Position numbers and translations under genes: made by a program. Under the pieces are notes generated by a model. The model was not told the DNA's origin. It was given only the letters and a program-made list of their open reading frames with translations, and ran no database searches. From the NCBI RefSeq assembly GCF_000504205.1, contig NZ_AZAJ01000001.1, forward strand, positions 966,879 to 1,030,878: 64,000 bases of DNA, in the 5' to 3' direction. Shown in pieces: positions 25,969-34,668 of the stretch. Source of the stretch: Methanolobus tindarius DSM 2278 (lineage in GTDB: Archaea > Halobacteriota > Methanosarcinia > Methanosarcinales > Methanosarcinaceae). Numbering within the stretch: position 1 is the stretch's first letter; each line of letters opens with the position of its first letter.

Positions 25969-26358
25969 TTAATGGCAGTGACCGTCATGATCGTGGTCAT
26001 GACCGTGACCTGCACATGAGTTGTCACGTGTTGCCTTTGAAAGCTTGCTTGCTTCCCATGCAGCAACAGCATCCTGGATACTGCCTGTAGCACCGATAAA
26101 TACATCGATACCATACTGCTCAAACATATCTACAGCCTTCTTCCCAAGACCGCCACAGAGCATTACATCAACATTTTCTTTTGCCATAATCTCAGGAGGA
26201 AGACCTGTTCCACCGTTGTGCTCGCTTGTGTTTGATATTACTGAAGATTCCCTTGTTTCCGTATCATACAATGTGTAGTAAGGTACTTTTCCAAAGTGCT
26301 GACCGACTGTATCTTCCATTCCATTTTGTCCCATTGAAGGTATACATAATTTCATCAT
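25969..26358 (-). CDS. NifX/orange-protein-like protein with His-rich metal tail
   Basis: This 129-residue protein of the dinitrogenase iron-molybdenum cofactor fold (NifX/NifB C-terminal/Orp) has DTVGQHFGKVPYYTLYD near the N-terminus and VDVMLCGGLGKKAVDMF in the core. Unlike its paralogue it ends in a metal-binding tail (GHGHDHDHDGHCH). It likely carries or buffers a metal cluster. A GAGGTG lies before two adjacent ATGs (26358 and 26355), and the second has the better spacing. Confidence 0.88.
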   Translation of the reverse strand: MMKLCIPSMGQNGMEDTVGQHFGKVPYYTLYDTETRESSVISNTSEHNGGTGLPPEIMAKENVDVMLCGGLGKKAVDMFEQYGIDVFIGATGSIQDAVAAWEASKLSKATRDNSCAGHGHDHDHDGHCH

Positions 26359-26404
26359 TCACACCTCTTATATGATTATTTGATAATTTTGAATACGGCC
26401 CCAG

Positions 26405-26767
26405 TTATCTTTTGGATTTTCCCGGGGAATTTGGCGCATCGATACTCTCCAGTGATCCTGAGTTGTAAGCTTCAATTGCTTCTTTCACAGAACCCCCGGA
26501 GACTATCTTCATCTCAATGTTCTCGGACTCCAGCAATGAGAATGCATTCGGACCTACACTACCTGTTATCAGTACGTTTATTCCGTTCCCGATAACTTGC
26601 TGGGCTGCCTGGACACCTGCACCTCCTGAAGCAGAACCCTGATCATTTCCAACGGACTGGAAGTCCATGGTCTCAGAGTCTACTACCAGAAAGTTTTTGC
26701 ATCTGCCAAAATGAGGATCAACAGAGGCATCCAGATCAGAACCTTTTGCTGTAACACATATTTTCAT
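26405..26767 (-). CDS. NifX/orange-protein-like metal-cluster protein
   Basis: This 120-residue protein of the same fold has DASVDPHFGRCKNFLVVD, SASGGAGVQAAQQV, VLITGSVGPNAF and a short tail. The single Cys in HFGRC and the histidine before it could hold a metal cluster. The ATG at 26767 follows AGGAG. It is the first gene of the minus-strand operon with the His-tailed paralogue and the two ferredoxin ATPases. It faces uppP, with a 200-bp AT-rich shared promoter region. Confidence 0.88.
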   Translation of the reverse strand: MKICVTAKGSDLDASVDPHFGRCKNFLVVDSETMDFQSVGNDQGSASGGAGVQAAQQVIGNGINVLITGSVGPNAFSLLESENIEMKIVSGGSVKEAIEAYNSGSLESIDAPNSPGKSKR

Positions 26768-26967
26768 TGATGAACTCCTGAAAACAAATAAATGATTAAT
26801 ACACACATAAGAGATAAAATATAAAAGCTTTATGGATTGTCCTTATATATTTACTCACAATTGAGTGATAAAAAGAGAAATAATACCAGAGGAGAAAAAA
26901 GAAAAAGACATCAATATACAAAAATAACCACCCCATATATATACAAATAAAGCCAAAATGGCACTGG

Positions 26968-27768
26968 ATGTTAACAGTTTTTGAGGCAATAGTACTTGGA
27001 ATCGTTCAGGGATTAGCTGAATGGCTACCAATCAGCAGTGAAGGCATGACCACGCTTGTCATGTTGAATTTTTTTGACAAAACACTTGCAGATGCACTCC
27101 CCATTGCAATCTGGCTGCACACGGGAACATTACTTTCAGCTGTTGTGTTTTTCAGAAAAGATCTAAAGGAAATAATCACAGAAATTCCACAATATATCAA
27201 AAACAGGAATTTGCAGGAGAAAAAAGACAGCCTGATAACATTCTTACTAATAACAACTGCAATAACCGGGATAATCGGACTCCCACTTATTCTCTTTGCA
27301 ACCGGGATGAATGATTTCTCCGGAAGACTTGCAACTGCAATTATCGGCGGATTGCTCATATTCACAGGCCTGCTTCAGATGTCTGCCTCAAAGAATAAAA
27401 TTCACAGAGAAAAAGCGGGAATCAGGGATTCAATAATTGTTGGTACAACACAGGGATTTGCAGCCCTGCCTGGTGTCAGCAGATCAGGAATTACTGTGTC
27501 CACATTACTGCTGAGAAACATCGAACCTGCACAGGCATTGAGACTTAGCTTCCTGATGAGCATACCGGCAGTTCTGGCTGCAGATGTTGGAATGGGAGCA
27601 ATGGGGCTGCTGGACATCAGTGCAAATTCATTGCTGGCACTTGTCTTTGCTTTTGTTTCAGGGATACTTACCATTGATCTGTTCATTAAGGCAGCCAGAA
27701 AGATAGATTTCTCTAAATTCTGCATAGCTCTTGGAATTCTCAGTATACTGGCATATTTTGTTGGATAA
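26968..27768 (+). CDS. uppP: UppP/BacA-type polyprenyl-diphosphate phosphatase
   Basis: This 266-residue membrane protein has about eight hydrophobic helices and both family signatures: QGLAEWLPISSEG near the N-terminus ((E/Q)xxxE) and PGVSRSGITVS (PGxSRSxxT). It removes phosphate from a polyprenyl diphosphate on the outer face to recycle the lipid carrier; in an archaeon the substrate would be dolichyl diphosphate used in glycan assembly. It lies between the NifX-like genes and DUF134, probably by chance. Confidence 0.88.
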   Translation: MLTVFEAIVLGIVQGLAEWLPISSEGMTTLVMLNFFDKTLADALPIAIWLHTGTLLSAVVFFRKDLKEIITEIPQYIKNRNLQEKKDSLITFLLITTAITGIIGLPLILFATGMNDFSGRLATAIIGGLLIFTGLLQMSASKNKIHREKAGIRDSIIVGTTQGFAALPGVSRSGITVSTLLLRNIEPAQALRLSFLMSIPAVLAADVGMGAMGLLDISANSLLALVFAFVSGILTIDLFIKAARKIDFSKFCIALGILSILAYFVG

Positions 27769-27862
27769 TACAGCCACAAACAGAATATCTCACAAAAGAG
27801 AATAAATATATAAGATTTTCTGCCAAGATATAAATAAGAAATCAATTATTGAGTGCATAACA

Positions 27863-28168
27863 ATGACTTGTAGAGGAAGACCCAAAGCTCCAAGAAGAAT
27901 TGAGTGCTCTCCGGACGTATTGTATTTTAAACCACGCGGAGTGCCACTGAAAGAACTTGAAACCGTAGCCCTTGCCATTGAAGAGCTGGAGGCCCTGCGT
28001 CTTGCAGACCTTGAAGGATTGCAACAGGAAGAAGCAGCCATCAGCATGGGAATTTCAAGGAGGGCATTCTGGCAGGATCTTCAAAATGCAAGGAGAAAAG
28101 TGGCTTTGGCACTTATTGAAGGCAAGGCCATTGAAATTACCGGAAAAAATTTATCGGACACTGAATAA
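27863..28168 (+). CDS. DUF134 helix-turn-helix protein
   Basis: This 101-residue DUF134 protein has the conserved opening [20 protein letters not shown] and an HTH of the sigma-70 region 4 kind ([20 protein letters not shown], then [18 protein letters not shown]). DUF134 genes are often found with NifX-like and MinD-like genes in anaerobes. The ATP-binding Mrp gene follows by 59 bp. It may regulate the divergent metal-cluster operon, which is inference from context. Confidence 0.9.
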   Translation: MTCRGRPKAPRRIECSPDVLYFKPRGVPLKELETVALAIEELEALRLADLEGLQQEEAAISMGISRRAFWQDLQNARRKVALALIEGKAIEITGKNLSDTE

Positions 28169-28227
28169 CTGCCAGAACGCTATTTGTTGTCCGCTAATTA
28201 ACATATCAAAATCACAAAGGAGATCAC

Positions 28228-29061
28228 ATGACACAGAATATCCAGAGTACAGAGGACCTTTTAAAGAAGCCAGAAGTGCCAAAGCTTGTCAGGAACATGA
28301 GAGCCATTAAAAAGAAGATAATGGTTATGAGCGGCAAAGGCGGAGTAGGAAAAAGTACTGTTGCTGCAAATCTGGCTGCAAGGCTTGCTGAACGCGGAAG
28401 CAAGGTAGGACTTCTTGATGCGGACATCCACGGACCAAGCATCCCGAAGATGTTCGGTATCGAGGATGTAAAACCGGAAGTTGATGAGAACGGCATCGTA
28501 CCTATCAGCGTCACAGAAAACCTTGTTGTAATGTCCGTAGCACTCCTTCTTGAAGACAAGGATGCACCAGTCATATGGAGAGGACCTGCAAAGATGGCAG
28601 CCATTAAACAGTTCCTTGAGGACGTTTCATGGGGCAATCTTGACTACCTTATCGTTGACCTTCCACCAGGAACCGGTGACGAACCACTGAGTATCGCACA
28701 ACTCATCGAGAAAATGGAAGGTGCAGTTGTTGTGACAACCCCACAGGATGTTGCTCTTGTAAGTGTCAGGAAATCCATCAAGTTCGCCGAGATCCTGAAA
28801 GTACCTGTGATTGGTATCGTAGAGAATATGGCTGGAATAATCTGCCCACACTGCGACGAAAAGATAGATATCTTCGGCAGAGGCGGAGTAGAAAAAGCAG
28901 CCAAAGATTTCAATGTAAACGTACTTGGTGAACTCCCAATGGACCCAAAGATCGCAGAGATCGAGGACAGCGGAAAAGTCCACACCGACATCAACGAAGA
29001 AATGCTCTGGGGCAAGGAATTTGCTTCAATTGTTGATTCAGTTGAGAGTTTTAAGAAATAA
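28228..29061 (+). CDS. Mrp/ApbC/NBP35-type Fe-S carrier ATPase
   Basis: This 277-residue P-loop ATPase binds and transfers Fe-S clusters. It has MSGKGGVGKSTVAANLA, LLDADIHGPSIPKMFG, LIVDLPPGTGDEPLS and the cluster-binding pair in GIICPHCDEKI. Length and motifs are normal for archaeal homologues, which can mature Fe-S enzymes. It is preceded by AAAGGAG and followed by a hairpin terminator, and it completes the orp-like cluster, where an Mrp-type ATPase is a regular member. Confidence 0.93.
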   Translation: MTQNIQSTEDLLKKPEVPKLVRNMRAIKKKIMVMSGKGGVGKSTVAANLAARLAERGSKVGLLDADIHGPSIPKMFGIEDVKPEVDENGIVPISVTENLVVMSVALLLEDKDAPVIWRGPAKMAAIKQFLEDVSWGNLDYLIVDLPPGTGDEPLSIAQLIEKMEGAVVVTTPQDVALVSVRKSIKFAEILKVPVIGIVENMAGIICPHCDEKIDIFGRGGVEKAAKDFNVNVLGELPMDPKIAEIEDSGKVHTDINEEMLWGKEFASIVDSVESFKK

Positions 29062-29070
29062 GATTATTCG

Positions 29071-29102
29071 GGAAGAGTTATTCTTCCTCAACTTCTTTTT
29101 TT
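29071..29102 (+). terminator. Terminator after the Mrp gene
   Basis: GGAAGA at 29071-29076 pairs with TCTTCC at 29082-29087 and a T run follows at 29096-29102. Confidence 0.65.
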
Positions 29103-29207
29103 AGTTTAATGCCCAACTTGGCGGTCAAGGCTGAGTAAAACATAAACATAAGAGAAATAATAAATTAAAAAGTAGGAAAGGAAAAATAGAGGTTTTACGT
29201 GGCAACA

Positions 29208-29387
29208 ATAGAGTTAACCTTCCCCAAAAACAATATCATTCAACTGTTCTTCACTATATCTATCTGCTATATGTGATGTAAAAACTACATCAAAATTCTC
29301 ATACATCTTCCTCAAGAAGTTCCTCAGTCGGTTTCTATTTGTCAACCCGATTTCAGTATCCTCAAACCACATATTGGTCCATGTCCA
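29208..29387. repeat. Duplicated 3' gene segment, copy A
   Basis: This segment holds the 3' end of the 29214-29999 gene and is nearly identical to 31146-31325. About the first 130 bp match perfectly, and only two substitutions occur before the two copies diverge sharply. Confidence 0.9.
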
Positions 29388-29999
29388 AAAAACGACTTTG
29401 TAATATGCAGGGTCAGATATTTCAACGTGCTGATTTTCACTCTTTAATCCGTCATGAAATATGGATATATAAAAAGAATTGCTTAAAGGCAGTGAATCTC
29501 TAACCTGTTGGGGACTCAAAACCTCTTTATAATCGGGGTCTGCATACAACCCTTTTGAGCTGCAATCGATGTACATATCCTTTTCTTTAAGATTAAATCT
29601 AGTTTTCCCTGATATTTCTATTCTTCGTATATCAGCACCAACAATGTCCGAAGTTTTAAAATTCTGAACATCTTCCTTTAAATCCTGAAAGAATATTCCC
29701 TCCTCTGACTCAATCTTCCTTTCAAGGTATTCTAAATGGTTAACAGAAGCTTCGGATGAGCTGAAAGCAGTATTAACTGGGAAGTCTTCAGAATAGGTTA
29801 GTAAGCTATACTCAACCGTTGTCGGAATAAAAAATCCTTTCCCACCATCTAGTACTTTACCAACCACATCTAACATTTCATCTACAAATTCGGAAATTTT
29901 CATGGCTTTTCCTCTTACGTGGAAATTCCATCTGCTTTCATATTGAGGAGTATAAGCTAAAAAATCAATATTTGGTATTATGATATCACGTCCATTCAA
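29214..29999 (-). CDS. Unknown protein, candidate immunity partner of a toxin-like gene
   Basis: This encodes 261 residues from a TTG at 29999 with AGGA upstream; no ATG start exists in the first part. It has no signal peptide or membrane segment. Recognisable blocks are FLAYTPQYESRWNFHVRGK, RRIEISGKTRFNLKEKDMYI and RNRLRNFLRKMYENFDVVF near the end. It starts 30 bp after a polymorphic-toxin-like frame on the same strand, the usual place for an immunity gene, and has a decayed paralogue at 31153-31944. I do not recognise a named family; the immunity role is inferred from context. Confidence 0.55.
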   Translation of the reverse strand: MNGRDIIIPNIDFLAYTPQYESRWNFHVRGKAMKISEFVDEMLDVVGKVLDGGKGFFIPTTVEYSLLTYSEDFPVNTAFSSSEASVNHLEYLERKIESEEGIFFQDLKEDVQNFKTSDIVGADIRRIEISGKTRFNLKEKDMYIDCSSKGLYADPDYKEVLSPQQVRDSLPLSNSFYISIFHDGLKSENQHVEISDPAYYKVVFWTWTNMWFEDTEIGLTNRNRLRNFLRKMYENFDVVFTSHIADRYSEEQLNDIVFGEG

Positions 30000-30029
30000 A
30001 CAATCCTGTGCTTATATTCTTAACACCTT

Positions 30030-31103
30030 TCAGTGAACTCCATCTGCAAAGAATATCTCTACCTCTTCAATAAGATTATTAGCAGGACTTTCATCTACTT
30101 TATATGCTAGATTCATATACTGATTAATCGTATCACCAATATCATTCTTATCAATTCCCAAGCCTTCCCTTGCATCAATCTCAAGCCTAGTTTTGCTACC
30201 GGTTTCTATTTGATGTCCAAACTTGCTTTGCCCTGAGTCCATGTAATCCCACAATTTACTCTCTGTCAAGTCTCCAATTGATTTTTTCTGATCAATATAT
30301 TTAGTTACTTCGACACCGTTTTCATTTATTTTTACCTTTAAGTCAATTTGCTTAATCGGCTCTATTTCTATGTCAGAAGTTATTTGTCTATAGTAAGATG
30401 TCCTCTCTGCTTCCTAAGCTAAACCCTTAAAGCTATTTTCATTAGCATTATTTATTAAATCTGTAGTAAACTTGCCTGATCTCTCAATATCAGAAATATC
30501 TGAGACATCACTGAGATATGCCCTTATAGCATCATCAGACACTCCATTTTGTTGCAAGGTTTCAAGTGACTCCTTGACCTTAAATTTTTTTGCATCCGAA
30601 GAGATTTTGCCAAACACTTCTGGAAAGTCTAGAAGTCCAAGTGATCCTGAATCATCAACAAGAAACACAGCAAATGAATCAATCTTTCGGGATACTTTCA
30701 TAAATTCCTTAACTTTGTCAATCTTTGTAGCTAGCCCAGCTGTAGCTTGACCAAACTGTTCCGATGTCTTTATGCTCTTTGTTGCCTCGCCACCCATGTA
30801 CATGGTGGCAAATGACATTGAAACATAACCTGAATACCAGCCACTTTCAAAATCATCATAGAGTTCATTATTCGAATCATAAGGGTTTTCCATTTCCTGA
30901 AGAACGGTTATAGTTCCAGGAAGATTTGCTGCAATATCTGCGATAAGAGTCGGGTCAGACAATATAGAACTAAAAAGATCTGTGATTGCTGTAATATATC
31001 CTAAAGAGTCCTTAAGTTCAATTGTTGTTGAGGGGTTTTTCTCCAGAACTATTGAAGCACCAGCAATGAAAATAACAAATAGATTAAAAAGAGATTTAAA
31101 AAA
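30030..31103 (-). pseudogene. 5'-truncated polymorphic-toxin-like gene with in-frame TAG
   Basis: One minus-strand frame is open from 31103 to the TGA at 30030, interrupted only by a TAG at 30414-30416. It begins without a start codon at a hydrophobic segment (LFVIFIAGASIVL), passes a YDDFESGWYSGYVS region like the pre-toxin part of secreted polymorphic toxins, reads SFKGLA-TAG-EAERTSYYRQ, and ends in a charged domain (GIDKNDIGDTINQYMNLAYK). The missing 5' end and the stop suggest a decayed gene. However, TAG can encode pyrrolysine in this lineage and the frame after it is fully open for 128 codons. Confidence 0.6.
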
Positions 31104-31145
31104 TCAAAGGGAGATAAAATATAATAGTCGCCTTTATTAACAATC

Positions 31146-31325
31146 AATAGAGTTAACCTTCCCCAAAAACAATATCATTCAACTGTTCTTCACTATATCT
31201 ATCTGCTATATGTGATGTAAAAACTACATCAAAATTCTCATACATCTTCCTCAAGAAGTTCCTCAGTCGGTTTCTATTTGTCAACCCGATTTCAGTACCC
31301 TCAAACCATATATTGGTCCATGTCC
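31146..31325. repeat. Duplicated 3' gene segment, copy B
   Basis: This is the second copy of 29208-29387, holding the 3' end of the 31153-31944 gene. Identity with copy A falls abruptly beyond about 31325. Confidence 0.9.
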
Positions 31326-31944
31326 AAAATAGGATTTTGTAAAAGGCTGGATCAGAGCTTTCAACATGTTGATTTTTATTCTTTAATCCATCATGAGAAA
31401 TTGTAATCTCAAATGGATTGCTTGAAGGCAATGAATCTACAACCTGTTGTGGGCTCAAAACCTCTTCATAGTTAGGGTAAGCGTATAAACCTGTTGAACT
31501 GCAATCGATGTACATGTCCTTTCCTTTAAGATTGAATCTGGTCTTCCCGGAAATTTCTATTCTTCGTATTTCGCCTCCAACCAGGTCTAGAGATTTCACA
31601 CTCTGGACATCTTCTTTGAAATCCTGAAACGAAAGTCCTTCCTCCGATTCTAGTTTCCTTTCAAGGAAGTTTAAACATTTTGTATGGACTTCTGATGAAC
31701 TAAAAACATCATTAGCTGGAAAGTCTTTTGAATACGTCCGCAAATTGTATTCAATCATTGTCGGAATAAAAAAATCCTTCCCGGCCTCTAATACTTTCTC
31801 TGTAATGGCCAGTATTTCATCGATTATTCCCAAGGCGTTCCTTGTTTTTCCTCTTATATGAAAGTCCCACAGACTTTCATACTGAGGAGTATATGCTAAA
31901 AAATCAATATTGGGTATTATAGTATCACGTCCAGTCCATTTGCA
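31153..31944 (-). pseudogene. Paralogue of the 29214-29999 gene, start codon missing
   Basis: This frame is homologous along its whole length to the gene at 29214-29999 (NIDFLAYTPQYESLWDFHIR, RRIEISGKTRFNLKGKDMYI, and an almost identical last 60 residues). The reading frame is open back to a TGA at 31945-31947. It has no ATG, GTG or TTG in the region matching the partner's start; the first usable start is a TTG at 31833, which would cut off 37 residues. The transposed-looking 3' end and the missing start suggest an orphan copy. Confidence 0.55.
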
Positions 31945-31958
31945 TCAGTTATAAGTAA

Positions 31959-32651
31959 TTAATATCCCAAATGTTCCCTAACTCTATCCATTTCATCTGA
32001 ACACCACAATACATCAGTGCATACAATGAGCATCACCCCGCCATTCTCCAGTTCCTCAACTTTAAATGCAGGAGAGGAAAGCAGAATATCACGCCCTATT
32101 TGATCTACAAAAGGTTTGGAATAGAAGCTTACTATGTTGGGTTTTTCTTTGAGGAAATCTTTTTTGTTGGAAGGCACAGAATCCTCATACTCGTTTCGGA
32201 AAGCTCCATGAGATAAATTAAATCTGACAAATAATTCCTTACATAAATCCATGAAGACTAAGAAAGTATTTTCATCGGGGACGAGATGCTCACCTGCTTT
32301 AAGTGAAATGAATGAATCATTATCCTTTACCTGAAGAATGTCAATACCAAAGCGGAAGTTAACTTCATTAAGATAGTCTAACCAAATACTAAAAGACGTG
32401 GTTTTCAGGTCAAACTTGGAGTATGTTTCAATGATTTCAGCTAGTTTTTCAGTAGATTCCTTCCTTTCTTCCTCATCATGTCCTATATCATTTTCCGGTT
32501 TATCGGTTAAGATTAGATAGTATGCTTTATATCGACTGCAGGCGTTGTATTTCACACCTCGTGAAACTAAAAAATAAAAAAGTTTGTGGATAAAGACCTG
32601 ATCAAGGTTTTTATCATACTGAAATTGAATCTCCCATTCCATTTGTATCAT
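31959..32651 (-). CDS. Imm52-like candidate immunity protein
   Basis: This is a 230-residue soluble protein. The C-terminal part runs DQIGRDILLSSPAFKVEELE, then GGVMLIVCTDVLWCSDE and REHLGY. That order recalls the Imm52 immunity family, in which a final acidic strand region is followed by a VREHLG helix. The assignment is from memory of the pattern, so it is tentative. It sits beside the toxin-like remnant and its two partner-gene copies, which supports an immunity role. Confidence 0.45.
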   Translation of the reverse strand: MIQMEWEIQFQYDKNLDQVFIHKLFYFLVSRGVKYNACSRYKAYYLILTDKPENDIGHDEEERKESTEKLAEIIETYSKFDLKTTSFSIWLDYLNEVNFRFGIDILQVKDNDSFISLKAGEHLVPDENTFLVFMDLCKELFVRFNLSHGAFRNEYEDSVPSNKKDFLKEKPNIVSFYSKPFVDQIGRDILLSSPAFKVEELENGGVMLIVCTDVLWCSDEMDRVREHLGY

Positions 32652-32800
32652 TAATTAAAGGATTTTAATCTTATATCCCAATTATCACCATATATTACCA
32701 AATCTATTGAGACTATTCAATTTTACATAAAATTTCATTGCAAGAATAATATTTAACAATGGTACATAGCATTCCAAGAATACAAATTGAGCATAGTACA

Positions 32801-32810
32801 TATTTATACT
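32801..32810 (+). promoter_or_regulatory. TATA box of the orphan nrdD
   Basis: TATTTATACT lies 21-30 bp before the ATG at 32831, and there is no ribosome binding site before that ATG. The transcript is probably leaderless or nearly so. Confidence 0.5.
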
Positions 32811-32830
32811 AAAAACACAGACTTTTCTTT

Positions 32831-34645
32831 ATGGGAAGGGGGAGCCCTGAGAATATTGACAGGCTTGACTTCATAGATCCGACAGAACTCATCGAAGATG
32901 TCCTGCTGGACAGAAGCTGGCTGCTAAAGGAAAACTCGAACACACGTCTGAGTCCGTCTGTTATAGACCTGCACATTGCATCCCAGATCAAGAAACAGTA
33001 CGCTCTGGAGAAACTCTACTCACCGGAAAGTTCCCGGGCACACAGGGAAGGACTGATCCATATACATGACCTGCATGATCCTTTCAAAGCATATTGTAAC
33101 GGAATCGATGCAAGAGTATTCCTGAAAGACGGACTGAGGTTTCCGGATACTACAAGTCTTCCAGCAAAGCGATTTCAGTCTGCGCTCTTCCATTCAATGT
33201 CCTTTATGCTGCACTCTCAGCAATTTTTCGCCGGGGCGCAGGCAATAGATATGCTGAACTGGATGCTTGCACCACATCTCCATTACGATAATATCACTGA
33301 TGAACAGCTCAGGCAAATGATACAGGGATTCATGTTCCAGATGAACCAGTCCAACCGTCCCGGAGCCCAGAGCGCTTTTACCAATATCGGACTGAGAATA
33401 ACATGCCCTCCGCTCATTGCTGACCAGAAAGCCATATTCGCAGGAAAGAAGCTTGATGAAACTTATTATTCATTTGAAAAAGAAGCGAGAACAATTTACA
33501 GGGAGTTTATGGAAGTCGCTGCCGAAGGTGACGGACAGGGATTCCCATTTACATTCCCGTTGCTGACAACTGCCATAACCAAAGACCTTGACCCGGATGA
33601 TCCGCTCTGGAAACTTACAATGCATGCAACAGCTTCAACCGGAGCACCTTATTTCCTGAATCTAAAAACTGACTACCTTTCCGACGAAACAGTGCATGCA
33701 ATGTGCTGCCGGCTCTTTGCAAGACATACAGGCGGAATCTGGAGTGCCGGAGGAATGGGCAATGGTTCCAACAAAGTTGTTTCAATAAATCTTCCCGGTG
33801 TTGCACTTCGAGCTAAACAGCCGGACGATTTTTTTTCAGAACTTGACAGAGTTCTGGAAATTAGCAGGCAGGCACTTATTGAAGGTAACGAAATCATCAG
33901 AAAGTCTCTTAATGAATGGAAAATTCTGCCGTGGCTTCTGAAATCAACTGATGATGGAATGCCATATTACGAATTTGAGAAAAGACACCTGACATTTGGA
34001 GTCGTTGGACTGAATGAGTGCCTCATGAACCTCACAGGCGAAGGCATTCTTGGGAAAAAGAAAGAAGGCATGGAAATAATACGATACATGGCAGACAGGA
34101 TACAGGAATTTGCCATTGATGACAATGTAGAGTATACTCTGGAACAGACACCTGCTGAAAGTACTGCCCATCGTTTTGCGCTGCTGGATAAAGAACGATA
34201 CGATGGCAAAGCAAACATTCAGGGCAGCGATGAGGTTCCATATTACACCAATTCCACTCATGTTCCTTACAAAACTGAGACATCTCTTGTCAATCGCATA
34301 GCAACCGAAGCGGAGTTTCATCCGTATTTTACAGGTGGTACAATCTGTCATATCTGGATGGGTGAAAGTTTTCCGGACCCGGGAGGACTTTCAGATTTTG
34401 TTGAGCGGTTAACAGGGACAGAACTTGCATACTTCTGTTTTTCACCGGATTTCTCCATATGCAAAAATGGCCATAGCTCCAGAGGAATACAGGAAAGATG
34501 CCCTCATTGTCAGGCAGAAATAGTTGACCACATTTCCAGAGTTACCGGCTACTATGGCCATGTAAACAACTGGAATCCCGGAAAGGTTATGGAATACAAA
34601 GAACGCCACAGGTACAGAATGGACTGCACGCAGAAAGATAAATAA
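32831..34645 (+). CDS. nrdD: Anaerobic ribonucleoside-triphosphate reductase, short form
   Basis: This 604-residue class III ribonucleotide reductase has MNQSNRPGAQSAFTNIGLR and ITCPPL in the barrel, TEFHPYFTGGT-like EAEFHPYFTGGTICHIWMGE, a Cys4 zinc site (CKNGHSSRGIQERCPHC) and the glycyl-radical motif SRVTGYYGHVNNWN near the end. It lacks the N-terminal ATP-cone found in the other copy here (48274-50673), so it would not have that allosteric site. No activase lies beside it; it may use the NrdG at 47477. The next gene encodes a toroid-repeat protein. Confidence 0.93.
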   Translation: MGRGSPENIDRLDFIDPTELIEDVLLDRSWLLKENSNTRLSPSVIDLHIASQIKKQYALEKLYSPESSRAHREGLIHIHDLHDPFKAYCNGIDARVFLKDGLRFPDTTSLPAKRFQSALFHSMSFMLHSQQFFAGAQAIDMLNWMLAPHLHYDNITDEQLRQMIQGFMFQMNQSNRPGAQSAFTNIGLRITCPPLIADQKAIFAGKKLDETYYSFEKEARTIYREFMEVAAEGDGQGFPFTFPLLTTAITKDLDPDDPLWKLTMHATASTGAPYFLNLKTDYLSDETVHAMCCRLFARHTGGIWSAGGMGNGSNKVVSINLPGVALRAKQPDDFFSELDRVLEISRQALIEGNEIIRKSLNEWKILPWLLKSTDDGMPYYEFEKRHLTFGVVGLNECLMNLTGEGILGKKKEGMEIIRYMADRIQEFAIDDNVEYTLEQTPAESTAHRFALLDKERYDGKANIQGSDEVPYYTNSTHVPYKTETSLVNRIATEAEFHPYFTGGTICHIWMGESFPDPGGLSDFVERLTGTELAYFCFSPDFSICKNGHSSRGIQERCPHCQAEIVDHISRVTGYYGHVNNWNPGKVMEYKERHRYRMDCTQKDK

Positions 34646-34668
34646 GTCCGCAAGCCGTCTGAAACATT

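Noticed and set aside
26768-26967. Molybdate or SAM riboswitch between the NifX-like gene and uppP
   Set aside because: No recognisable riboswitch motif; only AT-rich promoter-like DNA.
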